Origin: Streptomyces kanamyceticus
GTDB lineage: Bacteria > Actinomycetota > Actinomycetes > Streptomycetales > Streptomycetaceae
Direction: 5' to 3'
Length of the DNA stretch: 64,000 nt
Assembly (NCBI RefSeq): GCF_008704495.1
Contig: NZ_CP023699.1
Location: forward strand, 806,001-870,000
Shown here: piece after piece, positions 1 to 8,408 of the stretch
Numbering within the stretch: position 1 is the stretch's first letter
How the letters are laid out: each line of letters starts with the position of its first letter
Translations under genes and position numbers: made by a program
Notes under the pieces: model-generated
Told to the model about the DNA's origin: nothing
The model's database searches: none
The model's input: the letters and a program-made list of their open reading frames with translations, nothing else

Positions 1-877
1 GCTTGCCGAGCCGCAGCTGCTGCCGGTCGGGCTCGTCCTGCCACTCGCTGCCCCAGTGCAGGCTGACGACCACGACGTCGGCGCCCGCCCTGCGGGCCGC
101 CCGCGCGTCCGCGACGATCTTGCCGCGGTCGATGAGGTCGACCGACCAGGGCTTGCCCTTGGGCAGCGGGATGTCGTTGGTGCCGTAGGTGTAGGCGAGC
201 TGCGCGACCTTCGCGCCGCCCGCGCGCAGCCACGCGGGCGACTTGTCCTCGGCGGCCGAGCGGGCCGAGCCCGCGTGCTTGACGCCCGCCTTGTCGAGCG
301 CGTCCAGGGTGCGGCGTACGCCCGCGGAACCGGCGTCCAGGGTGTGGTTGGAGGCGGTGGAGCACGAGTCGTACCCGGTGGCCTTGAGGGCGCGGGCTAC
401 CTGGGGCGGCGACTTGAAGCTGGGGTAGCCGGAGTAGTCGCCGTTCGCGCCGTACACCGTCTCCATGTGACAGATCGCCAGATCGGCCTTGGCGACGACC
501 GGCTTGGCGCCCGAGAGCATCGGCTCGAAGTCGTAGCCGTCGCCGCCCGCGTCGGCGTTGGCCTGCCGGATGATCGAGGAGTGCGGCAGGACGTCCCCGG
601 AGGCGACGAGGGTGAAGCCGCGCGGGCCCGCCGCACCGCCGCCCGCCGCCGAGGGGGCGGGGGCGGGGCCCGAGGCGGCGCGCGGCGACGCGCCCGGCGC
701 GGCGAGCTTCGCGGCGGGCTTCGCGGCGTCGTCGGGCTGTCCCGCGCAGGCGGCCGTGCCGCCGATGAGGAGCACCGTCGCGACGGCCGTCGCGCGCCGC
801 AGATTCCGTGGTGCCCGTGAGGTTCTCGGGGTGGGGGTGGTCCGTGTGTGGCGTGAATTCCGTGCGTGCTGCGTCAT
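1..877 (-). CDS. CapA-family exported protein, C-terminus outside window
   Basis: The reading frame runs off the left edge, so only the N-terminal 292 residues are present. The ATG at 877 is followed by a basic stretch, a hydrophobic segment (VLLIGG) and TAACAGQ, which looks like an imperfect lipobox, so the protein is probably secreted or membrane anchored. An Ala/Pro-rich linker follows, then a domain with VASGDVLPH, SNHTLDAG and VVVSLHWGSEW. These are the Asp, Asn-His and His-Trp motifs of the CapA/PgsA metallophosphatase-like fold (family knowledge). CapA proteins are linked to poly-gamma-glutamate synthesis, but most Streptomyces members have no proven role and no pgsB/C partner is visible. 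A 290-bp gap separates it from the divergent next gene. Confidence 0.85.
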   Translation of the reverse strand, partial: MTQHARNSRHTRTTPTPRTSRAPRNLRRATAVATVLLIGGTAACAGQPDDAAKPAAKLAAPGASPRAASGPAPAPSAAGGGAAGPRGFTLVASGDVLPHSSIIRQANADAGGDGYDFEPMLSGAKPVVAKADLAICHMETVYGANGDYSGYPSFKSPPQVARALKATGYDSCSTASNHTLDAGSAGVRRTLDALDKAGVKHAGSARSAAEDKSPAWLRAGGAKVAQLAYTYGTNDIPLPKGKPWSVDLIDRGKIVADARAARRAGADVVVVSLHWGSEWQDEPDRQQLRLGK

Positions 878-1167
878 CGGGCGGTCTCCGTGGATCGGGG
901 CACAAGGGGCAAACGAATCCACATACGGACCTGAGGGCATTTCAAGGACCAATGCCGCCAAGGTCCCTGAAACGGAGTCACATCATTTGGCCCTGTGACG
1001 CGAACAACACGACACCGCCCACCTGCGATGAAACCGTGAGCCAGGTCAAGGATCGGCAAAACGCCTTGCTCAGCACCCCTGTTGGGTAATCGGCTGTCCT
1101 CATCCGTGTTCCGGATTGGGGGGCCAGAGGCCGGTGGACGCGCACGGACCGGAGGAAGGCGGAGCGG

Positions 1168-1689
1168 ATGCAGCACGAGGCAAGAGGAAGCGCGGAGGGC
1201 CCCGGCCCGCGGAGCGGAGAACTGGCCATCCCCATGGCGTGGTTGTACGCCGAGTACATCGCCGACGAGTTGCTGCGCACCGGCGATCTGATGCCGCCCA
1301 CGTCCTTCGAGTACCGCGCGGGACGTGACGCCCTCGCCCTGACGATCTTCCTGTCGGACAGCAGGGGCGAGCTGTCCGGGATCCGGGTGGTCACCCAGCT
1401 GGAGACCTGGCTGTCCCTGACGGCGTACGACCAGCCGTGGCAGGACTGGGTCCGCGACCGCATGGCGCTGCGCGCGGAGGACGCCGCCGCCACCGGAGCG
1501 GCGATGCCCGACCTCGAACTCGCCGATCTGGCGTGGCGGTGGCTCCAGGAGACCGAACTGCTCGCGCCCGACCTCGACGCGGTGCCCGGTGGCGGGCCCG
1601 TGCCGGGCGACGAGGAGGGGCCGAAGGTGTGGACGCCCGCCTGGCGGCTCGGTCTGCCGCTCGGCCATCTGGCGATCCACCTGTTCTGA
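1168..1689 (+). CDS. Conserved hypothetical protein, 173 aa
   Basis: I do not recognise a family. The ATG at 1168 sits 8 bases after GGAGGAAGG, which supports this start; a second ATG at 1234 would remove a low-complexity N-terminus. The product is acidic, rich in Trp and Leu, and has no signal peptide or membrane segment, so it is probably cytoplasmic. Features seen include AWLYAEYIADELL near residue 24, a central beta-like segment ending GIRVVTQLETWL, and a C-terminus WRLGLPLGHLAIHLF. Codon use is normal for the region. It lies 144 bp upstream of an anti-sigma factor gene on the same strand, but nothing shows a shared function. Confidence 0.75.
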   Translation: MQHEARGSAEGPGPRSGELAIPMAWLYAEYIADELLRTGDLMPPTSFEYRAGRDALALTIFLSDSRGELSGIRVVTQLETWLSLTAYDQPWQDWVRDRMALRAEDAAATGAAMPDLELADLAWRWLQETELLAPDLDAVPGGGPVPGDEEGPKVWTPAWRLGLPLGHLAIHLF

Positions 1690-1833
1690 CGTCCGCTTGT
1701 TCTGACGTCCGCCGCGCGGCGTGCTGTTCGGGCGCACGGCGCGCCGTGGAGGCGCGCGCCCCCGCGGCTTGAGTGATTCGGCTGTCCGCTGCGTACCGGA
1801 GGGAGAGGAGCACCCCCACCGACAAGGAACACC

Positions 1834-2472
1834 ATGAGGCCCCTGGAGCGGCATCGCGACGTCGGCGCCTACGCGCTCGGCGTCCTCGACACGGCGGACG
1901 CCTTCCGCTTCGAGGATCACCTCGCGGCCTGCCCCGCCTGTCTGCTCGCACTCGACGAACTCGGCGCCACGACCCGGCAGCTGGAGTGCTACGGCCGCCT
2001 GACGCCACCCTCGGTGGACCCGTTCGCCGCGCCGGACCCCGCGCTCCTGGCGCGGCTGCTGCGTGAGAGCCGCCGCCTGCGCGAGCGGCGCGGACGGCGG
2101 CTGTACGCGGTGGCCGCCGCGGTCGTCATCTCCGTCGCCGCGCCCGCCGCGGGCATCCTCACGGCGTCGCACGCCGGGCCCGCGCGCGTCAGCGCGCACG
2201 GCCCCGACGGCGTGTCCGCGACGCTGACGGCGCGGGAGCGCGTCTGGGGGACCGAGCTCGGGCTCACGATGCGCGAGAAGACGCCGCTCCCTTGGGTCTG
2301 CGAGCTGGTGGCCGTCGGCGCGGACGGTTCCGAGCAGGCCGTCACGACGTGGCGGATGGGCGCGCGCACCGTGCGGGTCCGGGGGGTCGCCGCGCTGCAC
2401 CCGGCGCAGACGGACCGCTACGAGGTGCGCACGGCCGGCGGACAGGTGCTCCTTACGCTGCACCGGCCGTAG
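1834..2472 (+). CDS. Zinc-finger (zf-HC2) transmembrane anti-sigma factor
   Basis: This 212-residue protein has the ZAS zinc-binding signature H29-x3-C33-x2-C36 (DHLAACPAC) in its N-terminal cytoplasmic part, one hydrophobic segment at about residues 90-109 (LYAVAAAVVISVAAPAAG), and an extracytoplasmic C-terminal domain of about 100 residues. That is the standard layout of an ECF-sigma anti-sigma factor: the cytoplasmic zinc domain holds the sigma factor and the outer domain senses a signal (family knowledge). No sigma factor gene lies next to it; the upstream neighbour is an unknown protein. The ATG follows AAGGAA closely. The gene converges on the DNA glycosylase gene, with only 15 bp between stops. 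Confidence 0.8.
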   Translation: MRPLERHRDVGAYALGVLDTADAFRFEDHLAACPACLLALDELGATTRQLECYGRLTPPSVDPFAAPDPALLARLLRESRRLRERRGRRLYAVAAAVVISVAAPAAGILTASHAGPARVSAHGPDGVSATLTARERVWGTELGLTMREKTPLPWVCELVAVGADGSEQAVTTWRMGARTVRVRGVAALHPAQTDRYEVRTAGGQVLLTLHRP

Positions 2473-2487
2473 GGGCCACTGCTTCGG

Positions 2488-3348
2488 CTACTTCAGGAGT
2501 CGCGACATCCTGCGGTCCGCGAGCGGCTTGCCGCCCGTCTGGCACGTCGGGCAGTACTGCAGCGAGGAGTCGGCGAAGGACACCTCCCGGATCGTGTCGC
2601 CGCACACGGGGCACGGCTCGCCGGTGCGGCCGTGCACGCGCAGGCCGCTCTTCTTCTCCGCCTTGAGGCGGCCCGCCGCGACACCGCGCGAGCGGTCCAC
2701 CGCCTCGGTCAGCGTAGCCAGCAGCGCCACATGCAGCCCATGGACTTCCTCCTTCGTGAGGTTCGACGCGATCTTGAAGGGCGACATGCGCGCCGCGTGC
2801 AGGATCTCGTCGCTGTAGGCGTTGCCGATGCCCGCGATCAGGCTCTGGTCGCGCAACGCCCCCTTGATCTGCCGCCGTTCGCCCGCGAGCAGCCCGGCAA
2901 GGCGCTCCTCGTCGAAGTCGGCGGCGAGCGGGTCGGGGCCGAGGCGGGCGATGCCCGGGACCGTGAGCGGGTCCTCGGTGACGTACACGGCGAGACGCTT
3001 CTGGGTGCCCGCCTCCGTGAGGTCGAAGCCCTCACCGGTCGCCAGGGCCACCCGCAGCGCCAGTGGGCCCTTGCCGGGGCGCGGGACGCCGTCCGGCAGG
3101 CGGTCCTTCCACTGGAGCCAGCCCGCGCGGGCCAGGTGCGTGACGAGGTGCGACCCCCCGGCGTCGATGTCGAGGAACTTGCCGTGCCGCGCCACCGCGG
3201 TGACCGTGCGGCCCTCCAGGGCGGTGAGCGGCGGGTCGTACGTCTTGAGGACGCTGATCGCGACCGGCAGCACCCGCACGATCTCGCGGCCGACCAGATG
3301 GTCCGTCAGGAAGGCGCGCAGGGCTTCGACTTCGGGCATTTCGGGCAT
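2488..3348 (-). CDS. Fpg/Nei-family DNA glycosylase
   Basis: A base-excision repair enzyme that removes oxidised bases and cleaves the abasic strand. The N-terminus MPEMPEVEAL carries the catalytic Pro2 and Glu3 exposed after Met removal, which fixes the start at 3348. A helix-two-turn-helix region (LIAGIGNAYSDEILHAARMSP) supplies the conserved Asn. The C-terminal zinc finger has Cys246, Cys249, Cys266 and Cys269 (CPVCG...CPTC). Length 286 is normal. The substrate class, formamidopyrimidine-like or endonuclease VIII-like, cannot be decided by eye, so no symbol is given. It lies 9 bp downstream of the PP2C regulator gene on the same strand and may be cotranscribed with it. Confidence 0.9.
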   Translation of the reverse strand: MPEMPEVEALRAFLTDHLVGREIVRVLPVAISVLKTYDPPLTALEGRTVTAVARHGKFLDIDAGGSHLVTHLARAGWLQWKDRLPDGVPRPGKGPLALRVALATGEGFDLTEAGTQKRLAVYVTEDPLTVPGIARLGPDPLAADFDEERLAGLLAGERRQIKGALRDQSLIAGIGNAYSDEILHAARMSPFKIASNLTKEEVHGLHVALLATLTEAVDRSRGVAAGRLKAEKKSGLRVHGRTGEPCPVCGDTIREVSFADSSLQYCPTCQTGGKPLADRRMSRLLK

Positions 3349-3357
3349 GACGCTCCC

Positions 3358-5523
3358 TCAGCCCCGCGCGTTCTGGGTGTTCTGGGTGTTCTGGGTGTTC
3401 TGAGCGTGCCGCGCGTTCCGGGCGTTCCGGGCGGGCACGATGAACTCGCACCACACGCACTTGCCGCCGCCCCGCGCGTCCACGCCCCAGACGTCCGCGA
3501 GCCGGTCCACCAGGAGCAGGCCGCGGCCCGAGACCCCCGACTCCCCCGCCTCGCGGCGGCGCGGCAACGCACTTGAGGAGTCCTCGACGTCGACCCGCAG
3601 ACGCCGGTCGGTGCCCGTCAGGACCCGCAGGGTCACGATGGCGGAGCCGTCGGTGTGCATCAGCGCGTTGGTGATCACCTCGTCGGCGACCAGCTCGATC
3701 TCGTCGGCGCGCTCGCCCGCTCCCCAGGCGCGCACCGCCGCCCTGATCATGTGCCGGGCCTCGGCGAGCGCCTCCGGGTCGCTCGGCGCGACGTGCTGCT
3801 GGAGGCGGCCGCCGGACTGCGGCGCGTCGATCATGCGGCGGCGCAGCAGCAGGAGCGCCGCGTCGTCGTCCCCGCCCCTGCCGTCGATGATGCCGCACAG
3901 CCGGTCGGCGAGTTTCTGCAGGTCGCGGGGGCCCGTGGCGGCGAGTTCGGCGACCGCCCGCATGCCGTCGTCGAGGTCGGCGCCCGGTTCCTCGACGAGG
4001 CCGTCGGTGCAGAGCAACAGGGTCTGGCCCGGGTCGAGTTCGAAGGTGGTGACCGGGTAGTCGAGCCGTCCGAACTCGGCGGAGAGGCCGAGCGGCAGGC
4101 CGCCGTCCACGGGCACCCGGCGGCATGATCCCTCGGTGAGCTGGACGAGCGGGTCGAGGTGTCCGGCCCGCACGAACTGCACCACGCCGGTCGACAGGTC
4201 GGCCTCCGCGTACAGACAGGTCGCGAAGCGCTCGGTGTCCAGTTCGTGCAGGAAGCTGGAGGCGCGGGCCATGACGGTGGCGGGGGTGTGCCCCTCGGCG
4301 GCGTACGCGCGCAGCACGATGCGCAGCTGCCCCATGACGGCGGCCGCGTGCGTGTCGTGGCCCTGGACGTCACCGATGACGGCGCCGACCCGGCCGCCGG
4401 GCAGCGGGATCACGTCGTACCAGTCGCCGCCGATGTCCCTGCCGAGCGCCGCGGAGCGGTAGCGGACGGCGATCTCGGCGCCGGGCACGCCGGGGATGCT
4501 GCGCGGCAGCATGGCCTGCTGGAGGCCCTGTGCGAGGTCCTTCTCCTGCTCGTAGAACATGGCGCGCTGCAGGCTCTGCGCGATGCTGCTGCCGAGCGCG
4601 ACCAGGACGTTGCGCTCCTCTTCGGGGAAGCCGGTCTTGTCCTGGTAGAGCAGGCCGAGCACGCCGATGGGGCGGGCCTGCGCGATCAGCGGCAGATAGG
4701 CCGCCGCGGTGATGCCGAGCTCGTCGATGTGCGGCCACAGCAGCGGGTAGGACGCCGCGAAGTCCTCGGGCGTCTCGATGTAGCGCGGCGCGAGGGTGCG
4801 CACGACCTCGCTCATCGGGTACGCCTCGTCGATCCGGGTGAGGCGGGTGCCCTGGACGTAGCTGTCCTTGGGACCCTCGGCGACCAGGCGGATCCGACCG
4901 GCCTCGACCAGGCCCATGACCAGGTTCGACGCGCCGAGGTGGGCGAGGCCGTGGGTGTCCTTGAGCACGTCGATGACGTCCCGCACGGTGCGGGCGTGCG
5001 CGAGGGCCGCCGTGGTGCCCTGCACGATGCTGGTGGTGCGGCGCCGCTCGGCCTCCTCGTCGACCCGCTCGCACAGCGGACTGTCCGCGAGCTCCCGCGT
5101 GGCGTCGGTGACGATGCCGACGATGCGGCGCGGGCGTCCTGTGGCGTCGCGCAGGATGTGACCCTGGGTGTGGGTCCAGCGCAGGGTTCCGTCGCGGCGG
5201 CGCACCCGGAAGTACGCGCCATAGGCGCTGCTGCCGTCCTTCAGGGCGTGCGAGACGATCTCGTCGAGACGGTGGGCCTCGACGGGCGGGACGCGGAAGG
5301 CGAGGGATTCCGGCCGGTTGTCGTATTCGTCGGCGCGTACGTCGAAGACCTCGTGGGCCGTGGCGTCCATCTCCATGAGGCCGCTGTCGAGGTCCCAGTC
5401 GAAACGGCCCATGCGCAGGGCCGCCCCGTACAGCTCCATGAAGCAGCCGTGCGCGCAGCCGTGGTCCTGCGTTCCGCAGTGGCAGTGCCCCGCCGGGGCG
5501 TGCCCACCGGTTCCCGCGTCCAT
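3358..5523 (-). CDS. PAS-GAF-PP2C (SpoIIE-type) phosphatase with C-terminal ATPase domain
   Basis: A 721-residue multi-domain regulator. In order: a His/Cys cluster at residues 13-27 (HCHCGTQDHGC), a PAS domain (about 30-145, with WTHTQGHILRD), a GAF domain (about 165-325), a PP2C/SpoIIE serine phosphatase domain (about 345-565, with GGDWYDVIPL, GDVQGHD, CTDGLVEE and GGDDDAAL giving the metal-binding Asp residues), and an HATPase_c anti-sigma-like domain (about 590-700, N-box VADEVITNALMH, then GRGLLLVDRLADVWGV). Such proteins control anti-anti-sigma phosphorylation or stress sigma factors in Streptomyces (family knowledge). The tail is a run of Asn-Thr-Gln repeats encoded by a 9-bp repeat. 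A start at Met29 would remove the Cys/His cluster. The sensed signal is unknown. Confidence 0.9.
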   Translation of the reverse strand: MDAGTGGHAPAGHCHCGTQDHGCAHGCFMELYGAALRMGRFDWDLDSGLMEMDATAHEVFDVRADEYDNRPESLAFRVPPVEAHRLDEIVSHALKDGSSAYGAYFRVRRRDGTLRWTHTQGHILRDATGRPRRIVGIVTDATRELADSPLCERVDEEAERRRTTSIVQGTTAALAHARTVRDVIDVLKDTHGLAHLGASNLVMGLVEAGRIRLVAEGPKDSYVQGTRLTRIDEAYPMSEVVRTLAPRYIETPEDFAASYPLLWPHIDELGITAAAYLPLIAQARPIGVLGLLYQDKTGFPEEERNVLVALGSSIAQSLQRAMFYEQEKDLAQGLQQAMLPRSIPGVPGAEIAVRYRSAALGRDIGGDWYDVIPLPGGRVGAVIGDVQGHDTHAAAVMGQLRIVLRAYAAEGHTPATVMARASSFLHELDTERFATCLYAEADLSTGVVQFVRAGHLDPLVQLTEGSCRRVPVDGGLPLGLSAEFGRLDYPVTTFELDPGQTLLLCTDGLVEEPGADLDDGMRAVAELAATGPRDLQKLADRLCGIIDGRGGDDDAALLLLRRRMIDAPQSGGRLQQHVAPSDPEALAEARHMIRAAVRAWGAGERADEIELVADEVITNALMHTDGSAIVTLRVLTGTDRRLRVDVEDSSSALPRRREAGESGVSGRGLLLVDRLADVWGVDARGGGKCVWCEFIVPARNARNARHAQNTQNTQNTQNARG
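3371..3402. repeat. 9-bp tandem repeat inside the 3' end of the PP2C gene
   Basis: The unit TTCTGGGTG is repeated about three and a half times and, read on the minus strand, encodes repeated Gln-Asn-Thr near the C-terminus. The unit is a multiple of three, so slippage would change tail length without breaking the frame. A related GCGTTCCGG repeat follows immediately. Confidence 0.85.
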
Positions 5524-5783
5524 GGGCCCACGCTAGGCGGAGCCCCTCGCGCGCGCATGTGGGGGGAGGCGACGCGTGGGGCTCCGGTCCTGCGAAGCGC
5601 TGGTCTGTTCTTGGGAGGTACTGGTCTGTTCTTCTTGCGAAGTACTGGTCTCGCGTGTTGGTCGGGGCCGCTTTGCTGTGCCTGCCCGGCAGCGGCCCGC
5701 CACGCGGAGTTCTACTGGTCCGTACTGGTCCGTACTAGTTCGTTCTAGTTGTTCGTTCTGGTTCGTTCTTGTTCGTGCCGGTG
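5524..5783. repeat. Intergenic region with degenerate TACTGGTC / GTTCGTTCT repeats
   Basis: This 260-bp gap lies between the PP2C gene and the StrR-like gene, both on the minus strand. It holds several copies of TACTGGTC (for example at about 5610, 5641 and 5712-5727) and then a run of GTTCGTTCT-like units up to about 5775. Composition is less GC-rich than the flanking genes. It must contain the upstream region of the PP2C gene and the 3' end of the StrR-like transcript. I see no convincing gene in it. Confidence 0.6.
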
Positions 5784-6902
5784 TTACGCCGTCTCGGCGA
5801 CCTTGCTCTGGACCCGGACCGCCACCTCCGTCCACATCTCCGCACTCTCGCTCGCCAGGTAGGCGACGACGCCCCGGCAGTGCGGCGGAACCTTGTCGAT
5901 GATCTGGTCCCACTCCTCCATGCTGATCGTGTGCAGGTTGAGCAGCCTCAGCAGGGTGCGGCCGATCTCGCTGAAGCGCAGCGCGGGATCCGCCTTGAGC
6001 CGCTTCACCGCCTCTGCCCGGTCCTGGGCCGCGTCCCTGTCGGGCACGGCCGAGGGGCCGCGGCCCAGGCGCGGGGGCTCGACACGGACCTCGTGGCTCG
6101 CCTGCCTTCCACGCCGCGGCACCGGGTCCTCACCGCGCATCATGCGGTTGCGCACGTCGCGGACCGTCTCCGGCGAGATCGAAGCGACGCGGGCCACCTG
6201 GCGCAGCGAGAGGCCGGGGTTCTGGGCGATGAGCTCGCTCGCGAGCCTGCGCCCCTCGGCTCCGTTGATCGGCCGGACCCGGCCGTCGTGCCCGATCCGG
6301 CTCTCCTCGCCCGTACGGCCGCCCGGTGCGCGCCTGCGGATGTCCGCGACCGTGCCCGGCGCGATGCCGCTGACCGAGGCGATCATGCGGTCCGACCACT
6401 GCGGGTGCGAGGCGATGATGCGCCCCGCGGCCCGCTTGCGGTCCGCCGTGGTGAGCGGCAGGCCGTGCGTGACGTTGGACTCGACGGCGAGCACGAAGGC
6501 GTCGGCGTCGCCCCCGTCGAAGTACCTGACCGCGATCTTGCGCTGTCCCCTGAGTTCGGCGGCCCGTAATCGGTGCAGGCCGTCGATCACGCGCATGGAC
6601 GGCCGGTGCACGGTGATGGGCGGCAGCGGGGTCTGGACGACCGCGAGCGCCGCCACGTGCTCCTGGTCGACCCCGGTGGTGCGCGGTGAATCCGCCGTCG
6701 ACAGCGAGCCGATCTCGACCTCGACGACCATCAGCCGGTCCATCTGATCCATCTGAACTGTCTGCTCTGCCTGCCCTACCTGAACTGCCTGCTCTACCTG
6801 AACTGCCTGCTCTACCTGAACTGCCTGCTCTACCTGAACTGTCTGCTCTGCCTTCTCCAACTGATCTATCGGATCTGTCTGTTCATGCTCAGGTGTTGCC
6901 AA
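5784..6902 (-). CDS. StrR/NovG-like ParB-domain transcriptional activator
   Basis: A 372-residue protein with a ParB-like N-terminal domain. PITVHRPSMRVIDGLHRLRA and AFVLAVESNVTHGLPLT are the hallmark segments of the StrR, NovG and Bbr class of pathway-specific antibiotic activators (family knowledge). Two helix-turn-helix-like segments follow (HPQWSDRMIASVSGIAPGTVAD and NPGLSLRQVARVASISPETVRD). The N-terminus is unusual: repeats of the hexapeptide VEQAVQ encoded by an 18-bp tandem repeat. An in-frame TTA leucine codon lies at 6567-6569, inside the conserved HRLRA motif, so translation probably depends on bldA leucyl-tRNA. It lies downstream of the DAHP synthase gene on the same strand, with a 437-bp gap. 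The target genes are unknown. Confidence 0.85.
   Translation of the reverse strand: MATPEHEQTDPIDQLEKAEQTVQVEQAVQVEQAVQVEQAVQVGQAEQTVQMDQMDRLMVVEVEIGSLSTADSPRTTGVDQEHVAALAVVQTPLPPITVHRPSMRVIDGLHRLRAAELRGQRKIAVRYFDGGDADAFVLAVESNVTHGLPLTTADRKRAAGRIIASHPQWSDRMIASVSGIAPGTVADIRRRAPGGRTGEESRIGHDGRVRPINGAEGRRLASELIAQNPGLSLRQVARVASISPETVRDVRNRMMRGEDPVPRRGRQASHEVRVEPPRLGRGPSAVPDRDAAQDRAEAVKRLKADPALRFSEIGRTLLRLLNLHTISMEEWDQIIDKVPPHCRGVVAYLASESAEMWTEVAVRVQSKVAETA
6777..6848. repeat. 18-bp tandem repeat in the StrR-like gene N-terminus
   Basis: Four copies of TACCTGAACTGCCTGCTC, the fourth with one mismatch, are flanked by decayed copies on both sides (about 6755-6870). On the minus strand they encode the hexapeptide repeat that precedes the ParB domain. 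The unit is a multiple of three, so copy number can vary without frameshift. Confidence 0.9.
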
Positions 6903-7339
6903 CTCAACTCCCCCTTGAGCTCTGGTTGTCCCCCGTGCGTGCGTCCCGGCACCCCGAACCGCTCAGGTCACACCGCCGCGCCCCTCCGGTGCCACCGGGC
7001 GGACCGGCCCGGCACGGCTCTGGAGGAGTGCGTCGACGAGGTGCGCTGGTTCGGCACGAGGCGCGGCGGGTGCGTCGCGCGCAGATATTGACGCCCTCGC
7101 CGCGGTCAATCTCCGTGCCGAATCCGAACCGAACATCCCGTCGAATTACTGAAATTCACCCGCACCCGGCACCCCTGTCCCTCCCACGGGAATCCGTGCC
7201 AGCACGATCCAGGAAGGAAGATTTCCCTCAAACCGAACACGTTCACCCTAACAACGCGCATTCGGACCTGGTACCCCTCACTAATGCAGAAATCACGCCG
7301 CCGGGTACCCCTATTCACCCCTATCGGTGTTCCCTCCAC
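6903..7339. other. Intergenic region between StrR-like and DAHP synthase genes
   Basis: This stretch is less GC-rich than its neighbours from about 7085 to 7310 (for example AATTACTGAAATTCACCC and CTCACTAATGCAGAAATC). It should hold the promoter of the StrR-like gene and the 3' end of the DAHP synthase transcript. A 77-codon minus-strand open frame begins directly after the DAHP synthase stop, but it has no ribosome binding site of its own and no recognisable family, so I do not call it. No clear terminator hairpin was seen. Confidence 0.5.
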
Positions 7340-8362
7340 CTACGGGTGCGCGAGCTTGCGGCCCATCAGCGGGGAGAGGATCGCGACCGCCGTGGCGACC
7401 TCGGCGGCCTCCACCCGGGTCAGCGCCTGGTTGCCGTCGCAGAGCGCCGTTCCCGGGTCGGGGTGTACGTCGATCATGACGCCGTCCGCGCCGACCGCGA
7501 GCGCGGCACGGGTGAGCGGAAGGACCAGGTCGCGGCGGCCGCCCGAATGCGAGGGGTCCACGATCACCGGCAGGTGGGAGAGGCGCTGGACCACCGGCAC
7601 CGCGCTGATGTCCAGGGTGTTGCGGGTGGCGGTCTCGAAGGTGCGGATGCCGCGCTCGCAGAGCACGATGTCGAGGTTGCCGCGCTGCGCGATGTACTCG
7701 GCGGCCATCAGCCACTCCTCGATCGTGGCGCCGAAGCCGCGCTTGAGCAGCACCGGCTTGCCCGCCGCGCCCACCTCCTGGAGCAGCGCGAAGTTGTGCA
7801 TGTTGCGCGTGCCGATCTGCAGCATGTCGGCGTAGGGGGCGACGAGTTCGACACCCGCCGGGTCGATCACCTCGGTGACCACGGGGAGTCCGGTCTCCGC
7901 GCTGACGTCGGCGAGGATGCGCAGGCCACGCTCGCCGAGCCCCTGGTAGGCGTACGGCGAGGTCCGCGGCTTGAACGCGCCGCCGCGCAGCAGTGCGGCC
8001 CCGGCCGCCTTGGCTAGGCGCGCGGCCTCCAGCGTCTGGGAGGGGGTCTCCACCGCGCAGGGTCCCGCGATCACGGTCAGGGTGTCGGGGCCGAAGGGCA
8101 CGCCCGCCACGGTGACGACCGACCTGTCGAGGTGGTGCTCACGGCTGACCAGCTTGTACGGCACGGAGATCCGTACGACGTCGAGGACCCCGCGCAGCTG
8201 GGCCAGGTTGAGGGCGTCGAACGCCTCCACGTCCCCCACGAGGCCCACGATGGTGCGCGTCACGCCCCGGCTGACGAATGCGTCACCGCCCGCTGTGCGC
8301 ACCAGATCGACGACTGCTTCCACATCTTTCTGTGTGGCCTCCGGGGCCATCACCACTACCAA
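7340..8362 (-). CDS. 3-deoxy-7-phosphoheptulonate (DAHP) synthase, AroF/type I-beta
   Basis: Catalyses phosphoenolpyruvate plus erythrose-4-phosphate to DAHP, the first step of the shikimate pathway. The 340-residue product has a short N-terminal ferredoxin-like regulatory segment (VVVMAPEATQKDVE) and a TIM barrel with IAGPCAVET, GGAFKPRTSPYAYQGLG, LLKRGFGATIEEW, CERGIRTFE and VDPSHSGGRRDLV, which are the PEP and metal-binding motifs of the Thermotoga/Bacillus-type enzyme. I place the start at TTG 8362, six bases after GGGAGG; the upstream in-frame stretch to 8533 crosses a perfect hairpin and has no ribosome site. Extra DAHP synthases of this type often sit in clusters making shikimate-derived antibiotics (family knowledge). 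Here it stands between two regulators, without other aromatic pathway genes. Confidence 0.88.
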   Translation of the reverse strand: MVVVMAPEATQKDVEAVVDLVRTAGGDAFVSRGVTRTIVGLVGDVEAFDALNLAQLRGVLDVVRISVPYKLVSREHHLDRSVVTVAGVPFGPDTLTVIAGPCAVETPSQTLEAARLAKAAGAALLRGGAFKPRTSPYAYQGLGERGLRILADVSAETGLPVVTEVIDPAGVELVAPYADMLQIGTRNMHNFALLQEVGAAGKPVLLKRGFGATIEEWLMAAEYIAQRGNLDIVLCERGIRTFETATRNTLDISAVPVVQRLSHLPVIVDPSHSGGRRDLVLPLTRAALAVGADGVMIDVHPDPGTALCDGNQALTRVEAAEVATAVAILSPLMGRKLAHP

Positions 8363-8408
8363 GGGGTTCCTCCCGTGATCGCGAAAGGGAAAGCTCTCGC
8401 CGGGATTT

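Noticed and set aside
5533..5913. 126-codon minus-strand frame with TSTSQE repeats
   Set aside because: It overlaps the end of the StrR-like gene and the repeat-rich gap; no ribosome site and the repeats explain the open frame.
7106..7339. 77-codon minus-strand frame right after the DAHP synthase stop
   Set aside because: No family, no clear start signals and codon use unlike the neighbours.
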